35,102 nt of DNA from a virus (IMGVR_UViG_3300042484_002649:1-35102); one strand, 5' to 3'; positions 1 through 6,786 are shown, counted from the first letter of the stretch. Notes: generated by a model from the sequence alone, not told the origin. Made by a program: numbers and translations.

Positions 1-579
1 CCTTTCTATTCCAGAATTCACATCGTATCCTATGGTTGATAGCAGCAGTCCTAGCATCACCATTGAAAAAGATTTCAAAAAAGAATCTCCACCCAACACT
101 ATTACGGATAACAATCCCAACCCCATTAAGGATGCATATTCTACAGGACCAAAATAGAATGCCAGCTGAGATGCAGGCACGGCAAACAATGCTATAGCTA
201 TGGTAGAGAAAGTTCCTGCCACAAATGAGCCAATGGCTGAGATAGAAAGTGCTGTGCCTGATTTACCCATTTGTGACAATGCATACCCGTCATTTACTAT
301 TACAACAGATGATGCTTCTCCTGGCAGTTTCAATAAAATTGCCGTGATAGAACCACCGTATTGAGTTCCATAATATATTCCTGCTAAAAAAATTATCGCT
401 GTTACCGGATTTGGTATCATTAAAACACCTGGCAACAGGATACTCATTGATGTGGCTGGGCCTAGTCCCGGCAACACTCCTACCAATGTGCCTAAGAAAA
501 CACCAGCAAAGCAATACAACAAATTCTGTAAAGAAAATGCTTCACTGCCATACATGAGGGCCTGCTGTATTATTTCCAT
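1..579 (-). CDS. tctA: TctA, large membrane subunit of a tripartite tricarboxylate transporter (partial, runs off left edge)
   Basis: The open frame begins with ATG at 579-577 and stays open to base 1, giving the first 193 residues of a family whose members are about 500 residues long. It starts MEIIQQALMYGSEAF and carries the TctA glycine/proline signature GVLPGLGPATS near residues 39-49, then a stretch matching YYGTQYGGSITAILLKLPGE. Several hydrophobic membrane spans are visible. TctA is the inner-membrane translocation subunit of TTT transporters, which take up tri- and dicarboxylates with TctB and a periplasmic binding protein, TctC. The start overlaps the end of the tctB-like gene by 10 nt, so the two are translationally coupled. 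No tctC lies on the upstream side, where the queC-like gene diverges instead. The family call is very secure; the substrate cannot be read from the sequence. Finding this gene beside phage genes is unusual. Confidence 0.93.
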   Translation of the reverse strand, partial: MEIIQQALMYGSEAFSLQNLLYCFAGVFLGTLVGVLPGLGPATSMSILLPGVLMIPNPVTAIIFLAGIYYGTQYGGSITAILLKLPGEASSVVIVNDGYALSQMGKSGTALSISAIGSFVAGTFSTIAIALFAVPASQLAFYFGPVEYASLMGLGLLSVIVLGGDSFLKSFSMVMLGLLLSTIGYDVNSGIER

Positions 580-770
580 TTTACAGATGAAAAAATTAAA
601 ATCAAACCGTTAACTGCCAGGATAGCGGAGAGACCCGAAGGAAAGAATCCAGGAGGGATCTGCGAAAAATCTTGCAGAGAAGACATGTAAAATAACGATT
701 CGTAGAAAAATAACAGGCCTATAGAAATAAAAAGGATACCCAAAATAAAATTTTTTTTGTCAACAATCAT
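570..770 (-). CDS. tctB: Short TctB-like small membrane subunit
   Basis: This 66-residue hydrophobic protein has two predicted membrane helices, at about residues 8-26 and 45-62, separated by a loop reading QIPPGFFPSGLSAILA. That loop resembles the GPGYFP segment of TctB. TctB proteins are usually 140-170 residues with four helices, so this is roughly half a TctB: either a minimal version or a truncated gene that keeps its frame. It sits directly upstream of tctA with a 10-nt overlap, the usual tctB-tctA order. The helices and motif are visible. The TctB name rests on that motif plus position, and function as a half-length protein is uncertain. Confidence 0.72.
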   Translation of the reverse strand: MIVDKKNFILGILFISIGLLFFYESLFYMSSLQDFSQIPPGFFPSGLSAILAVNGLILIFSSVKWK

Positions 771-785
771 CTAGTTAAATATAGA
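757..785 (+). promoter_or_regulatory. Probable sigma70 promoter of the queC-like gene
   Basis: TTGTCA at 757-762 and TATAGA at 780-785 are separated by 17 nt. The predicted start near 792 leaves a leader of about 14 nt before the ATG at 806. The promoter overlaps the start of the divergent tctB-like gene, so expression of the two may interfere. Confidence 0.5.
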
Positions 786-805
786 ATAAACATGCAGTAT
801 ATTTA

Positions 806-1384
806 ATGAAACTATCATTCGACCAAAAATATTATTATGGAATTTTGCTGTCAGGCGGACTTGATAGTGCTATTCTTTTGTATCTGTTGGTCAAACACAA
901 TAAAGGAATTAAAATACAACCATTCACTATTCCAAAGAAAGATGGCGCATACCTGTATGCTGATCCCATAATTGATTTTTTTAACCGTAAGTTTAATTTT
1001 AACATACCAGGTACTGTTAAGGCAGGTAGTCCAGATGTTCATCATAGCCAACAAAATGCATCTGCTGTGAAAGAAGTATTTCAAAAACATCAAATAGATA
1101 AAATTTTTATAGCTTTAAACCCTGTACCAGATGCTTTAAAAAACTATCCCGGTGTCCCCAACAGAGCCAAAGAAAGTATTGATCCTAGAATAATTTTTCC
1201 TTTCGTGGATTTTACCAAAGAAAAAATTTTATCTATGTTGTTTGATAATAGCTTAGAAGAACTGATTTCATTAACTCATTCTTGTACCGAACAACAAGTA
1301 GGAAGATGCGGAACCTGTTGGCAATGCCAAGAAAGAGCATGGGCATTTCAAGAATTAAAAAAACAAGACTGCGGAATAAATTAA
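806..1384 (+). CDS. queC: QueC-like PP-loop ATPase (7-cyano-7-deazaguanine synthase family)
   Basis: This 192-residue protein has the N-type ATP pyrophosphatase loop SGGLDS at residues 16-21 and a C-terminal zinc site of four cysteines (C160, C168, C171, C174; C-x7-C-x2-C-x2-C), as in QueC. QueC converts 7-carboxy-7-deazaguanine to preQ0 with ATP and ammonia. Preq0 feeds queuosine in tRNA and, in some phages, 7-deazaguanine bases in DNA. The protein is a little shorter than typical QueC (about 220-230 residues), and the middle is divergent, so another PP-loop amidation or thiolation reaction is possible. A QueD homologue is encoded at 15870-16421; QueE and FolE are not in this window. The next gene starts one base after the stop. 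Confidence 0.75.
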   Translation: MKLSFDQKYYYGILLSGGLDSAILLYLLVKHNKGIKIQPFTIPKKDGAYLYADPIIDFFNRKFNFNIPGTVKAGSPDVHHSQQNASAVKEVFQKHQIDKIFIALNPVPDALKNYPGVPNRAKESIDPRIIFPFVDFTKEKILSMLFDNSLEELISLTHSCTEQQVGRCGTCWQCQERAWAFQELKKQDCGIN

Positions 1385-1385
1385 C

Positions 1386-2090
1386 ATGTCTAATATCATA
1401 GTTCCACCCGGTGTTAGCGGAAGATCTCAGAATTATTCTCCCGATAATGTTTCTGCAGAAGACATTAAAAACGAACTCACATTATCAAATCTAGGAAGTT
1501 TTGAACCTTTAAAATTTAAAATTGATTGTCGATCTTTTATGGAAGAAATAAAACACTTTGAAAATGATTGGCAAGATTATCTACCTAGAACCGACAGGCC
1601 TAATAATAGACAGTCTTTGACATTAACTAATCTTCCAGGGTCGGATCATAAAACAAATCCTAGTTTGGCTCAAGCAAGCTACGCTGCCGGAAGAAGACTA
1701 AGCGAATTAGAATTTAATCAACCTACAGCAGTTTATAATGCCTGTCATAGTTTACACGGATTCTTAAATTTATGGAGTCCTCTTGGGAGAACTTTTCTTG
1801 TAAAAAGCAATATAGGTGGACATTTTGTGCCGCATAGAGATCATCCCAGTATGCCTCGTGATGTTTTTAGATTAATAGTATTTTTAAACAATTGTGGCCC
1901 CTATGACTATGATTGGTTAATGGATGATCGAAAGTTGAACATTGAACACGGCAGGGCGTATTATGTTAATACCAGACATACTCACAGAACTATTTCTTGG
2001 GTGAATGACAGCATACATTTAATTCTCAATATTCCCATGACTGCGGAAAATGTAGATAAAATTATCGCTAATTTACAGCACACTCACTGA
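1386..2090 (+). CDS. Aspartyl/asparaginyl beta-hydroxylase-like Fe(II)/2-oxoglutarate oxygenase
   Basis: This 234-residue protein has a C-terminal cupin-type half resembling the Asp/Asn beta-hydroxylase family. The HxD iron-binding pair is H150 and D152 in GGHFVPHRDHP. The distal histidine is H198 or H200 in NTRHTHRTISW, with R201 nearby as a possible 2-oxoglutarate ligand, followed by the strand SIHLILNIPM. Such enzymes hydroxylate protein side chains or small molecules using oxygen and 2-oxoglutarate. The N-terminal 100 residues are not recognised. It follows the queC-like gene by one base, so the two probably share a transcript. Its 3' end overlaps the convergent minus-strand gene by 18 bp. 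The substrate is unknown. Confidence 0.75.
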   Translation: MSNIIVPPGVSGRSQNYSPDNVSAEDIKNELTLSNLGSFEPLKFKIDCRSFMEEIKHFENDWQDYLPRTDRPNNRQSLTLTNLPGSDHKTNPSLAQASYAAGRRLSELEFNQPTAVYNACHSLHGFLNLWSPLGRTFLVKSNIGGHFVPHRDHPSMPRDVFRLIVFLNNCGPYDYDWLMDDRKLNIEHGRAYYVNTRHTHRTISWVNDSIHLILNIPMTAENVDKIIANLQHTH

Positions 2091-2618
2091 TTGTAATTTT
2101 TCCTCTATAGCGTACCAGTCTTCGATAAAAAAACTTCTTAAACTTACAACTGCCATCCATTTTTCTGGATCAGGATTATACCCAGTGTGCCAGTTTGTTC
2201 CGGGGGTAAATTTAACAGCACCTTTAGTAAATGACCATGAATCTATTAATTCGGCATTTTCTGGTTTAATGATAGGTATTCCGTAGGAATTGTTTGGGGG
2301 AGCAACTAAATTTCCGGTTGGCCTGTTTAACTTATCTAAATTTTTGTATATCTCAAGTTCTGCATGTTTGAATTCATCTGTGGTAAAATCTAATGCCCAT
2401 GGAGTAGGTCCATGATCTCCCATGTCTACATGTATAGGCATTCTGTGTCTGGGCTTAATCCAGCCAACAACACAGCGTATGTCTCTACCTCTACACACAT
2501 CTTGTAAGTTAAATTCTTCTATCCACGGACTTGCTGAATGAATGGCCGCGATATAATATGTGGTCGCGGTGTTATCGGGAACGAATTTAGTATAAGGTAG
2601 TTGTATAGAAGTAAACAT
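2073..2618 (-). CDS. HxD...H cupin-type oxygenase-like protein (array member 1, distal end)
   Basis: This 181-residue protein has a likely 2-His-1-carboxylate site, H63 and D65 in MPIHVDMG and H144 in GTNWHTGYNP. R161 is a candidate 2-oxoglutarate contact. It is the most divergent of the five short tandem oxygenase-like genes and carries an extra segment between the two motifs. It is last in the minus-strand operon: its ATG overlaps the stop of the upstream paralogue by 1 nt (TAATG). The fold assignment is inferred from residue spacing and from its neighbours. A role as a non-catalytic paralogue cannot be ruled out. Confidence 0.6.
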   Translation of the reverse strand: MFTSIQLPYTKFVPDNTATTYYIAAIHSASPWIEEFNLQDVCRGRDIRCVVGWIKPRHRMPIHVDMGDHGPTPWALDFTTDEFKHAELEIYKNLDKLNRPTGNLVAPPNNSYGIPIIKPENAELIDSWSFTKGAVKFTPGTNWHTGYNPDPEKWMAVVSLRSFFIEDWYAIEEKLQSVSVL

Positions 2619-3175
2619 TATTTTATATATTTAGATAGCTTTTCACCTAGAGATTCAAAAGTTTCGTCAAACCTCAGAGTACAGGCCACTCGTCTTTGGA
2701 TGTGAGGAAAACTTTTTACTCTATGGATAATTTGAGGATTAAAAATCACCGGTCCGGGAGTGTCCCATTTATCAATGACTGTTCTTGCGTCTGGCCAAAC
2801 TGTGGCATCATCGATTCTTCCCTTAGGATCAAATTTCGGTGTGGCATTTTCTTCGCTGTAAAATTCCACCCAGGTTCCGGGAGTAAAATTCCAATTAATT
2901 CCACATTGTCTTTTTGCGACAACGCCATCGTCAGAAAACCAATTTCCGTCTGTGTGTGGAGGCCTAGGTCTTAATGTCCACCAATTGATCATTAAAAATG
3001 TATTTCTTAATTTCACATTGTTTTCTTGGAAACACTCAATTAATTCTGGATTAAGATACTCAGTAGAATGCAATTTGTCCATGCGATTTTCTGGCCAATC
3101 GTTGTTTAATAGATAATCCACTGGATGACTGAAAGGAAATATATCTAATGCTAACTTGATGTAACAGGTATTCAT
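2618..3175 (-). CDS. HxD...H cupin-type 2-oxoglutarate oxygenase-like protein (array member 2)
   Basis: This 185-residue protein begins MNTCYIKL, almost identical to the start of the gene upstream (MNTCYVEL). The iron-binding pattern is H74 and D76 in RPPHTDGN, H151 in PQIIHRVK, and R161/R162 following. The core strand INWNFTPGTWVEFY is shared with the next paralogue (LNWNFTPGSWVEFY), so the two are recent tandem duplicates. Relative to it, this copy has an insertion around residues 104-125. Its start overlaps the upstream stop as ATGA. Proteins with this layout are common in T4-like marine phages and are usually annotated as 2OG-Fe(II) oxygenases of unknown substrate. Confidence 0.68.
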   Translation of the reverse strand: MNTCYIKLALDIFPFSHPVDYLLNNDWPENRMDKLHSTEYLNPELIECFQENNVKLRNTFLMINWWTLRPRPPHTDGNWFSDDGVVAKRQCGINWNFTPGTWVEFYSEENATPKFDPKGRIDDATVWPDARTVIDKWDTPGPVIFNPQIIHRVKSFPHIQRRVACTLRFDETFESLGEKLSKYIK

Positions 3176-3696
3176 TTTTTTAAATAGTCTTTTAGTTTTT
3201 CTTTAACAGAAAAATAAGGTTCATCAAATCCAATACTGTATGTTAGTCTACGCACAGTTTGATTTATGTTTTTGACTGTATGAGGAATCTGTGTATTGAT
3301 TAGTGCTGGACCGAGAGAATCCCATATTGCTATAGGTTCTGACGAAGTTTTCCAAAATATATTTGTAGTATCCTGTGATCTTATATAATCATTTCCTGGA
3401 ATTTTTTCATAGAACTCGACCCAAGATCCCGGAGTAAAATTCCAGTTTAATGCAGTATTTCTAAAGCCGTCGGTATGAGGAAATGTTACTTTATCACCAA
3501 ACCAATAAATTAATAACCACTTTGGCCTTATTGAAATTTTACAACTGTGTAAAAAATCTACTAGTTCATTATTCAGTTCAGAAATATCCCTAACTTGGGT
3601 CATTTGATTTTCTAAAAATGTATCTAAGTTAACCGAATTAATAGATTCTTTGAGTGGATGGATTTTAATATCTAATTCAACGTAACAGGTATTCAT
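3172..3696 (-). CDS. HxD...H cupin-type 2-oxoglutarate oxygenase-like protein (array member 3)
   Basis: This 174-residue protein is a tandem duplicate of the gene downstream. The predicted iron ligands are H74 and D76 (FPHTDGF) and H139 (TQIPHTVK), with R149/R150 as a possible co-substrate contact. Residues 82-96 match the LNWNFTPGSWVEFY core shared with its neighbour. It has 4-nt ATGA overlaps at both ends, which implies translation from one polycistronic message. The oxygenase call follows from the motif order and spacing. No substrate can be inferred. Confidence 0.68.
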   Translation of the reverse strand: MNTCYVELDIKIHPLKESINSVNLDTFLENQMTQVRDISELNNELVDFLHSCKISIRPKWLLIYWFGDKVTFPHTDGFRNTALNWNFTPGSWVEFYEKIPGNDYIRSQDTTNIFWKTSSEPIAIWDSLGPALINTQIPHTVKNINQTVRRLTYSIGFDEPYFSVKEKLKDYLKK

Positions 3697-4223
3697 TCTA
3701 TATTTAATCTAGATTTTACCTCGTTATAGTTTAATCTGTCTTTGGTAATTTTATCTCCGACAACAATACTAATACACCATCGATCATTTTTACCATTTAC
3801 TACTGTATGAAAATCACCGACATTTACAAGATTTAGATTAATCAGAGTCGCTTGACAAATTTCTTCAGCATTGGTTTTTTCTAATTTGAGATATCTAGTA
3901 TTAGATTTGCTGTAGGCGTATATTATTTTATTATGGTCTGCGGCTTTATACCAATGCATTACGCTGTCATTGCCATTGATAATGTAATTTAATTTGCATT
4001 TATTATCAATTTCGTGTCCGTCGCAGTGTATATCATACGATCGATTTGGTGGTAGATAAAATATCTCTGTCCATAATACCACGGCATCAAGCGTATTTTC
4101 TAGCCATTGGTGCACTTTTTCGGGCAACAAATTGATATTACATTTGGTCTGTTGATCGACAAACTCCGTAAGATCGAGATCGATAGAAAAAGGCAATTCA
4201 ACCGGATGATAAAAATTATTCAT
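3693..4223 (-). CDS. HxD...H cupin-type oxygenase-like protein (array member 4)
   Basis: This 176-residue protein carries H66 and D68 (YDIHCDGH), a core strand KLNYIINGNDSVMHWY at the position of the LNW...EFY strand of its neighbours, and a distal H139 (GDFHTVVNG) with R148 after it. Sequence identity to the flanking paralogues is low outside these anchors, so this is an older duplicate or an independent acquisition of the same fold. It overlaps both neighbours by 4 nt. It could be a catalytic oxygenase or a binding-only relative. Confidence 0.62.
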   Translation of the reverse strand: MNNFYHPVELPFSIDLDLTEFVDQQTKCNINLLPEKVHQWLENTLDAVVLWTEIFYLPPNRSYDIHCDGHEIDNKCKLNYIINGNDSVMHWYKAADHNKIIYAYSKSNTRYLKLEKTNAEEICQATLINLNLVNVGDFHTVVNGKNDRWCISIVVGDKITKDRLNYNEVKSRLNIE

Positions 4224-4747
4224 TGAAATTTATCTCGGACATCTTCAAATTTAAATTCTTTATTGACACTCCAACTAAGAATTATTCTTGGTTTTGAACT
4301 ATTGTTAATAACCATGTGGGGAATTGAATTATTGATCAACGTAGGTTCTAGCAAAGTAAATCTAAAAAGTTCCGTTACTTCCGACTTGATTAAATTATAA
4401 ACGTTTTTAGAATCATATTCTAAAATTGGATCTTTAACATGCTCATAGAAAATTGTTACGCTGTCTTCGGTGTTCTCAATAGGTATATTCAACGCCGCTG
4501 ATCGTTGAGCATCAACGTGCAAAGGAATTTTACGATTTCCTGGTAGAGTATATATATTATAAATGCTGCTTAAAAACGGATACTTAGATTGTATTTTTTG
4601 TAGATAAGGATGATCTGACACTGATCTATGATGGGAAGCATTCAGATTTTTATCGGATGAAAACTGATTTAGAAAAACTATTTCTTTGATTTCTTCTAGA
4701 TTTAAATCTAATTTAGGTTGGTAAATTAGATTTGTTTTTTTGTTCAT
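4220..4747 (-). CDS. HxD...H cupin-type 2-oxoglutarate oxygenase-like protein (array member 5)
   Basis: This 175-residue protein shows the clearest family pattern: GNRKIPLHVDAQRSAALNIPI with H77 and D79, then TIFYEHV, LLEPTLINNSIPHMV with distal H144, and KPRIILSW with R154. This layout (HxD, ALNIPI, xFY, PxLIN, PHxV, R) is typical of small oxygenase-like proteins in T4-like phages. It is the first of the five overlapping short genes. A gap of 70 nt separates it from the oxygenase gene upstream and holds a late-type promoter motif, so these five genes may form a sub-operon. Confidence 0.7.
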   Translation of the reverse strand: MNKKTNLIYQPKLDLNLEEIKEIVFLNQFSSDKNLNASHHRSVSDHPYLQKIQSKYPFLSSIYNIYTLPGNRKIPLHVDAQRSAALNIPIENTEDSVTIFYEHVKDPILEYDSKNVYNLIKSEVTELFRFTLLEPTLINNSIPHMVINNSSKPRIILSWSVNKEFKFEDVRDKFQ

Positions 4748-4786
4748 GGTTTCTATTAGTTTTAAAATTATGTTACAGCTGACGAT

Positions 4787-4794
4787 TATTTATT
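4787..4794 (-). promoter_or_regulatory. Late-type promoter motif AATAAATA upstream of the oxygenase sub-operon
   Basis: AATAAATA on the minus strand matches the T4/cyanophage late -10 motif (NATAAATA). It lies 40 nt upstream of the ATG at 4747, in the only intergenic gap of this block larger than a few bases. There is no visible terminator here, so read-through from the porin is also possible. Confidence 0.45.
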
Positions 4795-4817
4795 GAAACA
4801 ATTTTAAATAGAAACAG

Positions 4818-5537
4818 TTAAGTTTTTTTGGTAAAAATACTTATTCCTAATTTTGAATGCACCCCTACCCTACGAAAGTCACTGGCACAATGCAGTCGAA
4901 TGCTGTCAAATATTATGGCATTTCTAGGAATCCAAGGAATCATACATTTTATGCTCATCCCATCCAACCAATGTTTCTTTAGATGGGTGAAATATGTTTC
5001 ATATAGTTTTTGATCAAACTCAGCTGCTGCAAGATTTTCTATTCTTGAATAATCATATATCTGTTCATTGTAGTAGGTCGGTATATCGTTTTCGTTTTTA
5101 AAAAACTTTGCTGGACCGTGAAAATATAGTTGATCAAAAAAGCATAGATGAGGAAATTCTTTTACATTTTCGCCGTACAATTTCAATGGTAGTGTTATAC
5201 CTTTGTATACGTCATTCGGTAACTCGAATGTATCGTCATTGTGAATAACATGCGGGTACTCTGTTTTATAAAAAAAAGCTGCGGTGATTACATAATTTCC
5301 TATTATTGATTTTAACCTATCAATAATATTAGTCACTACTTGATCTTGATTAAAATTATTAAGATTTAAAGTTACAGGACCTGTATTTTTTTTAATTATT
5401 GAAGAACAATTATTGTCTTGAGATTGTTCAAAAATTTTTATTAGATATGATACTTCGTCTTCAAGAAGAAAATTCGGAACGAAGAAGGGATCAGTTATAT
5501 TAGACCTAATAACAGATATTTCTTCTTCGTTCCTCAT
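4818..5537 (-). CDS. Putative 2OG-Fe(II) oxygenase (prolyl-hydroxylase-like size)
   Basis: This 239-residue protein is larger than, and not obviously paralogous to, the five short genes downstream. A candidate iron site is H99 and D101 (HVIHNDDTF) with distal H216 in SIRLHCASDFRR, followed by the strand KLGISIFT. The opening DPFFVPNFLLEDEVSYLIKIF resembles the N-terminal helix entry of prolyl-4-hydroxylase-type oxygenases. The text INHNDD-x-TLPLKLYG order fits a double-stranded beta-helix. It starts 3 nt after the porin stop, so it is probably co-transcribed with the porin. The substrate is unknown. The call is from motif pattern and context. Confidence 0.62.
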   Translation of the reverse strand: MRNEEEISVIRSNITDPFFVPNFLLEDEVSYLIKIFEQSQDNNCSSIIKKNTGPVTLNLNNFNQDQVVTNIIDRLKSIIGNYVITAAFFYKTEYPHVIHNDDTFELPNDVYKGITLPLKLYGENVKEFPHLCFFDQLYFHGPAKFFKNENDIPTYYNEQIYDYSRIENLAAAEFDQKLYETYFTHLKKHWLDGMSIKCMIPWIPRNAIIFDSIRLHCASDFRRVGVHSKLGISIFTKKT

Positions 5538-5540
5538 TTT

Positions 5541-6560
5541 TTAAAAACGATGGCTGATTCCTAGTCCTAATGAACTGGTATCTAAACCGGCTGTTGCCGG
5601 AGCACTTGTTGCATTGAACATGGTCATAGACGAGTTAGATTGATTATAGACTTTGCTATATGCTCCATAAAGTGTGGTGCGTTTACTTAGGTCTTTGGTA
5701 ACCGCTAATGTAACACCGTTGCCTTTGTTGTTAGTAGTGCTGGAACCATTTGAGCTGTGCGCATATACGACATGAGCAGCATACTGTTGCTGCAACGGTA
5801 CCCTTACTGAGGTTACCCATGTCGAACTAGTCACATCAGCGGTAGTTGAATTATCACCTCTTGCATAGGCAGTACCAACTGATAACACAGAAAAATCATA
5901 GGCCAACCCTGCAGTCGTGGTCTCACGTGCTGCCACACCCACACCTTGATTTTTCTGATAGCCTATTCCTGCCTTTACTTTGCCTGCTTCGTATCTTAGA
6001 GCCACTCCATTTTGATCTGCATTGGCATCTGTGGTTGCTCCTACGTTGTTGGTAGCATGACCCACTATGAGTTGAAATCCTCCATAAACTGGACTGTCAT
6101 ATCTGACCACGTTTTTTTGATCAGTACCCAATTCAACACTGGTACCGTTAGTTGGATGCATACCAAAGTTTCCAGATTGTGATACAAATATATCCATCTC
6201 TCCTACTAGAGCCACATCAGTTCGTCCCATTCTAATTGATCCCAACGAAGACTTGATACCAATATGCGCATCTCTATTGAAAATTTCATTAGCAGCTACA
6301 GTGGTAGACCCCATTGATCCTGTGGAGGGATTCAACGTTCCTTCTATTTGAAAAAAGGTACTTAGCCCTCCTCCGAGGTCTTCTGTGCCTCTAAACCCTA
6401 AACGACTCGTGCTATATTGACTATCAGCCGCTCTAGTAAAACTAGAGGTTCCGTTGTTGTAGGACTGTATGCTTGTGTCAATTACACCGTATACCGTAAC
6501 CTGTGCGTAGGCGGCAGAAACTCCAAAAAGACACAGAAATGGCAAAAATTTTAATTTCAT
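5541..6560 (-). CDS. Gram-negative outer-membrane porin (Burkholderiales type)
   Basis: This 339-residue protein has a signal peptide, MKLKFLPFLCLFGVSAAYA, with cleavage expected before QVTVYGVID. The mature start (VTVYGVIDTSIQSYNNG), the motif SRLGFRGTEDLGGGLSTFFQIE and the C-terminal HRF with final phenylalanine are typical of trimeric general porins of Betaproteobacteria. Length is normal for the family and the frame is intact. It would form a diffusion pore for small solutes in the host outer membrane. It heads a minus-strand block with the oxygenase genes. Porins are very rare in phage genomes, so this is either a true auxiliary gene or a sign of a chimeric assembly. Roles could include nutrient entry or altering the receptor to exclude other phages. 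Confidence 0.92.
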   Translation of the reverse strand: MKLKFLPFLCLFGVSAAYAQVTVYGVIDTSIQSYNNGTSSFTRAADSQYSTSRLGFRGTEDLGGGLSTFFQIEGTLNPSTGSMGSTTVAANEIFNRDAHIGIKSSLGSIRMGRTDVALVGEMDIFVSQSGNFGMHPTNGTSVELGTDQKNVVRYDSPVYGGFQLIVGHATNNVGATTDANADQNGVALRYEAGKVKAGIGYQKNQGVGVAARETTTAGLAYDFSVLSVGTAYARGDNSTTADVTSSTWVTSVRVPLQQQYAAHVVYAHSSNGSSTTNNKGNGVTLAVTKDLSKRTTLYGAYSKVYNQSNSSMTMFNATSAPATAGLDTSSLGLGISHRF

Positions 6561-6592
6561 TTAATTCGATCTCCATAAATTTAAATCGCTAC

Positions 6593-6621
6593 ACTATATA
6601 TCCTTGAGTAATTTTCTTCAA
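6593..6621 (-). promoter_or_regulatory. Sigma70 promoter of the porin operon
   Basis: Read on the minus strand, TTGAAG (6621-6616) and TATAGT (6598-6593) are 17 nt apart. The predicted start near 6586 gives a leader of about 26 nt containing GGAG before the ATG at 6560. It is arranged back-to-back with the promoter of the tRNA-like RNA. Confidence 0.6.
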
Positions 6622-6638
6622 AATTTTCTATAAAAGTA

Positions 6639-6667
6639 TTGCAATAAGAATGATTTTGTTATATAAT
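6639..6667 (+). promoter_or_regulatory. Sigma70 promoter of the tRNA-like RNA and the histone-like gene
   Basis: TTGCAA at 6639-6644 and a perfect TATAAT at 6662-6667 are 17 nt apart. The predicted +1, seven bases after the -10 box, is G6674, which is exactly the first base of the tRNA-like acceptor stem. Confidence 0.7.
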
Positions 6668-6673
6668 AAAGCT

Positions 6674-6784
6674 GTGGTCGTGAGCAAATTGGCAAAGCTC
6701 CCGCTGGACCCATAGTCCAGAATGGGGACGGGGCGCTGACGTAGTTCGTAGCCTTTGTAGGTTCGAAACCTACCGACCACACCA
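6674..6784 (+). tRNA. tRNA-like RNA with CAU-like loop and oversized variable region
   Basis: The ends are those of a tRNA. A perfect 7-bp acceptor stem (GTGGTCG 6674-6680 with CGACCAC 6774-6780) is followed by discriminator A and an encoded CCA at 6782-6784. The T arm is perfect (GTAGG / TTCGAAA / CCTAC, 6757-6773), and the D arm is GAGC / GCTC with GG in the loop (6682-6700). A 5-bp arm CTGGA/TCCAG (6704-6720) presents the loop CCCATAG, whose central CAT would be a methionine-type anticodon, but position 33 is C instead of U. The segment from the D stem to the T stem is 56 nt, well beyond a normal long-variable-arm tRNA. It includes a further hairpin GCTGACG/CGTAGC (about 6735-6752). It is therefore a tRNA with an insertion, or a tRNA mimic. 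Total length 111 nt. Confidence 0.6.
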
Positions 6785-6786
6785 AT

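Noticed and set aside
290-514. 74-residue minus-strand reading frame
   Set aside because: It is another frame of the tctA coding sequence, which fits TctA residue by residue.
1-6600. Left region as plain bacterial chromosome or prophage flank
   Set aside because: Phage-type oxygenase genes are interleaved with the porin and transporter genes and no integrase or attachment site is seen; a chimeric assembly remains possible and is noted in the findings.
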